Positions 14,765 through 20,048 of a stretch of 20,048 nucleotides of DNA are shown in pieces. Positions within the stretch are counted from its first letter, which is position 1. The number at the start of each line of letters is the position of its first letter. Made by a program: the position numbers and the translations under genes. The notes beneath the pieces are model-generated. The model did not search any database. It was not told the origin of the DNA and was given only the letters and a program-made list of their open reading frames with translations. The stretch is from Prevotellaceae bacterium UBA3849 (lineage in GTDB: Bacteria > Bacteroidota > Bacteroidia > Bacteroidales > Bacteroidaceae): contig DGHL01000055.1 of assembly GCA_002392645.1 (NCBI GenBank), positions 1 through 20,048 of the forward strand, in the 5' to 3' direction.

Positions 14765-15982
14765 CTATTTTATCTCAAGCGGGTTCTCAAGCGTAGCACC
14801 ACAGTATTTTCTCACCTCAGCCTCTACACTGTCCACTGGCATTGCTGCATAACTATATGGCAATGACATGCTTCCCAAATCTGCAGGCTGCTTGAATTTC
14901 TCTGCATAGCTGTTGTTGCGGAATACAACGGATTTGGCATCGTTCTGCTGAAAGATTCGCTTTACTCCTTTTGTAAAGACGTTTCCCTCTATCAACACCT
15001 CACTGTGGAATCGTGGATTTACCGCACGTGTACATCCTTCACAACTGTACAGGTTATTAAGCAGATGTACCGTACCAAAACGTACCATTGGCATTCTTTG
15101 GTCGCAACCCTTATCCCAGTTGCATGCATAATACGTTACGTTGAGGTTGTCTTCGCCATTACCAAACTCACGATCACTGCTTCCTATAAGATTCGTGTTT
15201 GAATGATCAAAGGAATTCTCGGTATATTTAAACCTGCACCATGATATCGTAATGAAGTCTGAGTATGAATTGATATCGAAGTTACCATCCATGCCATCTA
15301 TGAAGTCGCAGTGATCAATCCATATATGCTTTGAAGCATGCGATATAGTCATGAGGTCACTGCCACCTACATCAATAGAGCCCGGACCTACAAGAGTCAG
15401 GTTACGCATTATTATGTTCTCTGATCTGTCAAACGAGAACACTCCGGCATCACGATAGGTTTCATTATCATCTTTCAGATAGTCTATCAGCGTCTGCCTT
15501 ACAACTGACTCTCTTTCCTCCTTTACTTTCTTACCATTGCTAAGTATAAAGCCACCGTTGCCGGTAGATGCTGACACATATTGCTTTACATTCTTACTAT
15601 TCAACAAGTTTCGTATCTCGGCATCTATCTTGAACTGCGTACTGATGCGTGCACCGTTTATTCCGACGATAGTCTTATCGCGCAGGTCATCCATCTCTAT
15701 TCTTTTCGATATGATAAAGTCTCCATGACTACCATCAAGCACAACGATGTCATTTTCACGCAATGCCTTGGTAATCTGCTTACGCATATCTTCTCCTGTG
15801 CTTACGAGCGTATCCCTTGAGCCCTCGCCACCACCTGTCACCTTACAGGCATCTCCATCTGTCAACGATGTGCATCCACACCAACCAAACGGAGCATTAA
15901 AATCATATTGTGACATTCCTTGCGCCATCGACGCTGTTGTCACAATCATCATTATAATTAAAGACAAAAAAATCCTATACAT
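14765..15982 (-). CDS. Secreted pectate lyase, polysaccharide lyase family 1
   Basis: 405 residues with a signal peptide (MYRIFLSLIIMMIVTTASMA, cleavage near residue 20). PL1 right-handed beta-helix features include FGWCGCTSLTDGDACKVTGG (32-51), IVVLDGSHGDF (79-89), the calcium-site region HIWIDHCDFIDGMDGNFDIN (219-238) with clustered Asp, and RMPMVRFGTVHLLNNLY (296-312), which contains the conserved R-x-P-x-x-R block including the catalytic-base arginine. The enzyme cleaves polygalacturonan by beta-elimination in the periplasm or outside the cell. No lipobox cysteine follows the signal peptide, so it is probably soluble. Several paired cysteines (35/37, 314/317) may form disulfides. The gene begins 6 bases after the DUF6057-like membrane protein and is not accompanied by SusC/SusD genes, so it is outside a classic polysaccharide utilisation locus. 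Confidence 0.93.
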   Translation of the reverse strand: MYRIFLSLIIMMIVTTASMAQGMSQYDFNAPFGWCGCTSLTDGDACKVTGGGEGSRDTLVSTGEDMRKQITKALRENDIVVLDGSHGDFIISKRIEMDDLRDKTIVGINGARISTQFKIDAEIRNLLNSKNVKQYVSASTGNGGFILSNGKKVKEERESVVRQTLIDYLKDDNETYRDAGVFSFDRSENIIMRNLTLVGPGSIDVGGSDLMTISHASKHIWIDHCDFIDGMDGNFDINSYSDFITISWCRFKYTENSFDHSNTNLIGSSDREFGNGEDNLNVTYYACNWDKGCDQRMPMVRFGTVHLLNNLYSCEGCTRAVNPRFHSEVLIEGNVFTKGVKRIFQQNDAKSVVFRNNSYAEKFKQPADLGSMSLPYSYAAMPVDSVEAEVRKYCGATLENPLEIK

Positions 15983-15988
15983 ATTTTA

Positions 15989-17230
15989 TTATTTCTTTGT
16001 ATTTTCATAATAGTAATACCAGTAAGTGCCGAAGTACGAGTCACGCAATGCAGACTTACGTAATACCGGATTACGGTTGGCACGCATCACCGACAAGAAA
16101 TCTGCATAGTCAGCTTCCACCGCTGGGTCCGAATACATCATCGTTCCCGTCAACTTTCCGTACAACACACAAGCTTCTCTATAATGTTGCGGCATCTTTT
16201 CATTCACCACATAGCATTTTCCGAGCAGTTTCACGAAACTACGCAAGTCTTTGTCTAACAGATAGGCACACAACAGATAGTCCTTGGCTACAGGCTTACA
16301 CAGCGGTTTGCTTATAGAATCTCTGAATTCCTTGTCAAGCAGTGTATCCTTATACATCGTCTGACGCAGGTTTTCTCTTTCTATCTGGCGTTTCAGTATC
16401 GTCACAGGCGCCTCTTTCTGGTCGTATGGCACGAAACCTATCGTCTGCCAAAGGTTGTAGGCATTGCCTAACATAAAGGCACACGACTTATCTGTCTGTG
16501 GGAACAACGAACGTGAGTTACCTGTTATCTCATATTTAAACAAGTTCTCTCCTATCATGCTTGTACTGTCGGTGCCAAGCGTCTTAGCTAACGCCATAGC
16601 TCGCAGCATGGTAAGCGACGAGTCATTATCATATTGGGCATACCCTGTCTCAAGAGCCTTGGCAAATTCTCCTTGCATACATAATCGCTCCACTGCCAAA
16701 CGAGTGTGCAGCGTGCGGTCTGAATTTCCTATCATGCATGTCACCACCATTGGTAACAGCAAATACATAAAGTTCTTCCACCATAGATGTGAGAACACGC
16801 CCACACTGCGTAATGGCTGCGAATAGGCTTTGAGGTTACTTACAACACGTATCAATACGCAACTGCCTACCAGCAAGACCAAAAACAGTATGAACCATCC
16901 CCATGACACACTTACCAGTCCACTTTCTTCCCTGTGCACGGCTGTGAGTCCTCCCAACACCAGAAGTGCCGGATAGAAATTGAGTGCATAATACCTACCA
17001 GGCATTCTGCTCAGTGCTATAGTCACTGCCGTAATCACCACTGACACTGCCGTAATCACCACTGCACCCACATTCCTATCATAATGTTTAAGTCCGTCCG
17101 ACCACGCATATTGCATCATTGCCAGCACATCGCACTGGTAAAAATACACATACGAAACTACAAACGCTATAAAAATGATGGCACATACCACCTTAAGGGT
17201 GACAGAGCCATCTTTTGAGTTGTTTGACAT
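15989..17230 (-). CDS. DUF6057-like membrane protein of unknown function
   Basis: 413 residues. The first 170 or so hold about five membrane helices (near 12-30, 53-72, 80-98, 108-127 and 150-168). The remaining 240 residues are soluble and helical, with short repeats of the kind LERLCMQGEFAKALETGYAQ and LLCAYLLDKDLRSFVKLLGK that suggest a TPR-like fold on one side of the membrane. The sequence recalls the Bacteroidota family DUF6057; I am fairly but not fully sure of that name. No catalytic motif is visible. It is 56 bases downstream of glgB and only 6 bases upstream of the pectate lyase, so it is co-transcribed with the latter. The second helix contains a 7-residue tandem duplication (VITAVSV/VITAVTI). 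The function is not known. Confidence 0.75.
   Translation of the reverse strand: MSNNSKDGSVTLKVVCAIIFIAFVVSYVYFYQCDVLAMMQYAWSDGLKHYDRNVGAVVITAVSVVITAVTIALSRMPGRYYALNFYPALLVLGGLTAVHREESGLVSVSWGWFILFLVLLVGSCVLIRVVSNLKAYSQPLRSVGVFSHLWWKNFMYLLLPMVVTCMIGNSDRTLHTRLAVERLCMQGEFAKALETGYAQYDNDSSLTMLRAMALAKTLGTDSTSMIGENLFKYEITGNSRSLFPQTDKSCAFMLGNAYNLWQTIGFVPYDQKEAPVTILKRQIERENLRQTMYKDTLLDKEFRDSISKPLCKPVAKDYLLCAYLLDKDLRSFVKLLGKCYVVNEKMPQHYREACVLYGKLTGTMMYSDPAVEADYADFLSVMRANRNPVLRKSALRDSYFGTYWYYYYENTKK
17024..17064. repeat. In-frame 21-base tandem duplication in the DUF6057-like gene
   Basis: A 20-base word with core cactgccgtaatcacc is present at 17024-17043 and, identical, at 17045-17064 (period 21). 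It duplicates seven residues of the second transmembrane helix, lengthening it by about two turns. Perfect identity implies a recent slippage event. Confidence 0.85.
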
Positions 17231-17286
17231 AATCCTTGTCTTGTTTTTTTCTTTCAGAGACTTGTTTTGACAACTGTGTCTGTCTC

Positions 17287-19416
17287 TCAGTTCTTCCTTA
17301 ATACTACGGCAGAGCGAGCTGGTATATATAGTTTAAGCCACTCTTTTCTGTCTTCCACATACATTGGGTCGTAGTTGGTGAAGTGTGTCACGCTGTCATC
17401 TGCGAAACCGAAGCCACCATACTCCTTTGAGTCTGTATTAAGCACTACGGAGTAAGAACCTGTCGGTACGAGGAAACCATAGTCTGTATATGAACGCACC
17501 GGCGAGAAATTGAATACGAAGAGCAGGTTGCCACGCATAAACGCCATTACCTGGTCGCCTTCGTTTACCCATATTTCCTGCACCGGAGTTTTGTTAAAAT
17601 GCTTTTCCGACTTTATGACATCCATCATAGTGCGGTCAAAGTCACCAAGCCAATGGTAGCACAGTTCTTTGTTGTCCACAAGGTTCCATTGTCGCCTTGC
17701 ATACTTGCAGCTCCATCCGTTGCCCTCACGTGGGAAATCAATCCATTCTGGATGTCCCCACTCGTTGCCCATAAAGTTAAGATAACCGCCGTTGATGGTC
17801 GATGCCGTTACAAGACGTATCATCTTATGCAATGCTATGCCACGTCGGGCCACGTCATTCTCATCACCTTTTTTGAAATGCCAGTACATATCGGCATCTA
17901 TCAAGCGGAATATGATAGTCTTGTCACCGACGAGCGCCTGATCGTGACTCTCTGCATACGACACTGTCTTCTCATCCTGACGACGATTTGTCATCTCCCA
18001 GAATATGTCGCGCGGATTCCACTGCTCATCGCTCTTCTCCTTTATCATCTTTATCCAATAGTCTGGCAGGCCCATTGCCAGGCGATAGTCAAAGCCCAGT
18101 CCTCCGTCCTCAAACTTTGCGGCAAGTCCCGGCATTCCTGACATTTCCTCTGCTATTGTGATGGCATTCTTGTTCACTTCGTGTATTACCTTGTTTGCAA
18201 GTGCAAGATAGCACAAAGCATTATCATCCTGACCACCGTTGAAGTAGTCACCATATCCGCCGAAGTCAACCCCAAGTCCGTGATTATAGTAAAGCATTGA
18301 CGTCACACCATCGAAACGGAAACCGTCGAAATGGAACTCATCAAGCCAATACTTGCAGTTTGACAGCAGGAAGTGCATCACCTGATCCTTACCATAGTCA
18401 AAGCACAGGCTGTCCCACTGGTTATGCTCACGTCTGTCACCGGGATAGAAATACTGGTTAGGGTCGCCACACAGGTTACCGAGTCCTTCCACCTCATTCT
18501 TCACGGCATGCGAATGAACCAAGTCCATTATCACTGCTATACCATTCTGATGGGCGCAGTCTATTAGCTCCTTCAGTTCCTCTGGCGTACCGAAACGACT
18601 TGACGGTGCAAAGAAGTTACTTACATGATAGCCAAAGGAGCCATAGTATGGATGCTCCTGTATAGCCATCACCTGTATGCAGTTGTAGCCCGCCTTTATC
18701 ACACGTGGCAACACATTCTCGCGGAACTCCGTATAGCTGCCTACCTTTTCAGCATCCTGTGCCATACCTACATGGCACTCGTATATCAGCAGGGGATCAA
18801 CCGTTGGCTTGAAACTCTTCTTATGCCACTTGTATTCCTTTTCAGGAGCCCACACCTGTGCAGAGAATACTTTCGTCTCCTCATCTTGAACCACGCGGCG
18901 AACCCACGCCGGGATGCGCTCACCCTGACCGCCGTCCCACTTCACGAGCATCTTATACAGGTCACCGTGCTTCACTGCCTTTTCCGGCATCTTCAGTTCC
19001 CAGTCCTGCCCGTTCTTGCATTTCTTAAGTTTATACTTAGCATTCTCTTTCCAACCGTTGAAATCTCCGATAAGATAAATTTCCGTGGCATTCGGAGCCC
19101 ACTCACGAAATACCCATCCGCCCTTATCCGTGCGATGAAGTCCATAGTACAGATAGCCCGTGGCAAAGTCCGTCAACTTTGTCTTGCCGTTATTCGTCAG
19201 ATGACTTATCATCCACTCAGCATGATCATGACGACCACGTATGGCGTTTTCGTATGGTTCAAGCCAAGGGTCACGCTGCACTATTCCTATATGCTTTGGC
19301 TGTGCAGCTTCTGTAGTTTTCTTTGCTGCAGCACTTTTCTTGCTTGCGGTCTTAGTCTTCGTCGCAGTCTTTGCAGCGTTGGTCTTACGGGTAGTAGTCT
19401 TCTTCGTCTCTGCCAT
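17287..19416 (-). CDS. glgB: 1,4-alpha-glucan branching enzyme, GH13_8-like (eukaryote type), with basic N-terminal tail
   Basis: 709 residues from the ATG at 19416; an in-frame TTG nine bases upstream is a less likely start. Residues 4-38 are almost only Lys, Thr, Ala and Ser (ten Lys, one Arg). Then comes RDPWLEPYENAIRGRH (48-63), typical of eukaryote-like GBE1 enzymes, a CBM48 domain (about 95-190: GGWVFREWAPNATEIYLIGD), and the GH13 barrel with YECHVGMA, FHFDGFRFDGV (nucleophile Asp369), ITIAEEMSG (acid/base Glu423) and AESHDQALVGD (Asp492), followed by a C-terminal all-beta domain. It transfers alpha-1,4 chains to make alpha-1,6 branches in cytoplasmic glycogen. No other glycogen genes are in view. 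It sits 69 bases after the YhcH-family gene and 56 before the DUF6057-like gene. Confidence 0.95.
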   Translation of the reverse strand: MAETKKTTTRKTNAAKTATKTKTASKKSAAAKKTTEAAQPKHIGIVQRDPWLEPYENAIRGRHDHAEWMISHLTNNGKTKLTDFATGYLYYGLHRTDKGGWVFREWAPNATEIYLIGDFNGWKENAKYKLKKCKNGQDWELKMPEKAVKHGDLYKMLVKWDGGQGERIPAWVRRVVQDEETKVFSAQVWAPEKEYKWHKKSFKPTVDPLLIYECHVGMAQDAEKVGSYTEFRENVLPRVIKAGYNCIQVMAIQEHPYYGSFGYHVSNFFAPSSRFGTPEELKELIDCAHQNGIAVIMDLVHSHAVKNEVEGLGNLCGDPNQYFYPGDRREHNQWDSLCFDYGKDQVMHFLLSNCKYWLDEFHFDGFRFDGVTSMLYYNHGLGVDFGGYGDYFNGGQDDNALCYLALANKVIHEVNKNAITIAEEMSGMPGLAAKFEDGGLGFDYRLAMGLPDYWIKMIKEKSDEQWNPRDIFWEMTNRRQDEKTVSYAESHDQALVGDKTIIFRLIDADMYWHFKKGDENDVARRGIALHKMIRLVTASTINGGYLNFMGNEWGHPEWIDFPREGNGWSCKYARRQWNLVDNKELCYHWLGDFDRTMMDVIKSEKHFNKTPVQEIWVNEGDQVMAFMRGNLLFVFNFSPVRSYTDYGFLVPTGSYSVVLNTDSKEYGGFGFADDSVTHFTNYDPMYVEDRKEWLKLYIPARSAVVLRKN

Positions 19417-19475
19417 GGTATTCAACGGTTTTTATGTAGATATGCGTTTATATATTAGGTATGAGCCTTGTCTAT

Positions 19476-19498
19476 GGCCAAGGCATTACGCCTTGACC
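19476..19498 (-). other. Hairpin overlapping the stop codon of the YhcH-family gene
   Basis: On the minus strand GGTCAAGGC, loop GTAAT, GCCTTGGCC gives a 9-bp stem with one U-G wobble, and the TAA stop codon lies in the loop region. No U-tract follows, so it is not a standard terminator. It may protect the 3' end of the upstream message or dampen read-through to glgB. Confidence 0.45.
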
Positions 19499-19935
19499 TT
19501 AAACACTGCCTTCTTGAACATCTCCTCATTAGATATACAAGGTGTATGTCCATCCTGTGGGAAGAATATAGCCATCATACCCGGACGACAGGTAGCATAT
19601 GTTGAGCTTGGCTGACCCGGATACTTCGTCACGTCCTTTTCTGCATTATACTCTGCCTCAACGGTAATATCCTCCAATGGCAGGTAGCCATAAGTCTCTT
19701 CGCCGTCGATAGGAATCTGTATGTCAAGCATATTCTTGTGTGTCTCCATCACAGCCTCATCAGGCGTCTTGCCTTTCTGGTTTATGATATTCACGAAGAG
19801 GTCCTTACCCTTTATCTCGTGCTTTCCAGGCTCAAGGGCTGCGAGGTCATTCTCCTCAAGGAATTTTACTACATCGGCGAAAAGTGGATTTACGCCTACA
19901 TAATACTTAAGATTGTCTAATGTGTCAATAATCAT
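19486..19935 (-). CDS. YhcH/YjgK/YiaL family protein (DUF386, cupin-like)
   Basis: 149 residues, full length for the family (about 150). Conserved blocks are present: FVNIINQKGKTPDEAVMETH then KNMLDIQIPIDGEETYGYLP (about residues 47-87), and the C-terminal MMAIFFPQDGHTPCI with the His of the presumed metal site. Members are small cytosolic beta-sandwich proteins linked to sugar metabolism (E. coli YhcH sits in the sialic acid operon, YiaL and EbgC near sugar genes), with an isomerase- or mutarotase-like role suggested but not firmly shown. No sialic acid genes are seen here. The neighbour is glgB, 69 bases downstream. Start ATG at 19935. The upstream 113 bases hold a weak gtggg/cccac hairpin (19959-19979) and no clear consensus promoter within the window. 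Confidence 0.9.
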   Translation of the reverse strand: MIIDTLDNLKYYVGVNPLFADVVKFLEENDLAALEPGKHEIKGKDLFVNIINQKGKTPDEAVMETHKNMLDIQIPIDGEETYGYLPLEDITVEAEYNAEKDVTKYPGQPSSTYATCRPGMMAIFFPQDGHTPCISNEEMFKKAVFKVKA

Positions 19936-20048
19936 AATATTTTTGTTTTTAAGTTAAGGTGGGTTCTAAAAATTCCCACGAGTTAAATTAGTCAATTATA
20001 TGAATATCATTATGTCATCTTTTTGTTTTCTTTCGGTGCAAACTGTTA

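Noticed and set aside
17599..18141. 180-codon open frame opposite glgB
   Set aside because: Antisense to the catalytic barrel of GlgB; no recognisable features.
19423..19425. TTG as the start codon of glgB
   Set aside because: An ATG lies three codons downstream (19416) and gives the natural start MAETKK; a TTG start is unlikely in this lineage.
18625..19458. 277-codon open frame on the plus strand opposite glgB
   Set aside because: It lies fully antisense to a gene with intact catalytic motifs; the product has no recognisable domain and reads as a codon-bias shadow.

Overview
The window reads as a stretch of a Bacteroidota chromosome, most like Prevotella or a close relative from gut or rumen. 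The reasons are clear Bacteroidota-type promoters (TTTTG, 19 bases, TAnnTTTG), little sign of Shine-Dalgarno sequences, a porin O/P-type outer-membrane protein, a eukaryote-like (GH13_8-type) glycogen branching enzyme, a secreted PL1 pectate lyase and a membrane protein resembling DUF6057. No tRNA, rRNA, CRISPR array, prophage or complete insertion sequence was seen. The intergenic DNA carries several short repeats and hairpins.

Left edge (1-673): the first 64 codons of a PD-(D/E)XK (Rpn/transposase-like) nuclease on the minus strand, with a near-perfect promoter. It is followed by a 480-base gene-free stretch holding a G8 tract, a cluster of four repeat copies and a strong terminator that reads on the minus strand.

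Region 674-8367 (all minus strand): iorA, iorB, paaK, a double-ACT protein, an outer-membrane porin, a sodium:solute symporter and a PaaI-like thioesterase. A strong promoter sits before iorA and the next convincing terminator lies after the thioesterase. Indolepyruvate oxidoreductase plus an AMP-forming arylacetate-CoA ligase is the expected machinery for turning arylacetates (phenylacetate, indoleacetate and so on) into arylpyruvates and then aromatic amino acids, a route known physiologically in rumen Prevotella. The porin, symporter, ACT protein and thioesterase would add uptake, sensing and CoA recycling. That reading is inference and is the main hypothesis from this window.

Region 8368-11260 (plus strand): a divergent promoter region, then tex (S1-domain nucleic-acid-binding protein) and a free-standing YbaK/ProXp-ala-type prolyl-tRNA editing protein. 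The latter meets a Bax-inhibitor-1 family gene tail to tail, sharing TTAA.

Region 11257-19935 (all minus strand, read right to left): a YhcH/YiaL-family protein, glgB with an unusual Lys/Ala/Thr-rich N-terminal tail, a DUF6057-like membrane protein closely coupled (6 bases) to a secreted pectate lyase, then clpS-clpA (N-degron adaptor and AAA+ unfoldase), then the Bax-inhibitor-1 family protein. The genes are mostly housekeeping or carbohydrate-related and spaced 6-69 bases apart, so read-through is likely, although only the DUF6057/pectate lyase and clpS/clpA pairs look firmly coupled.
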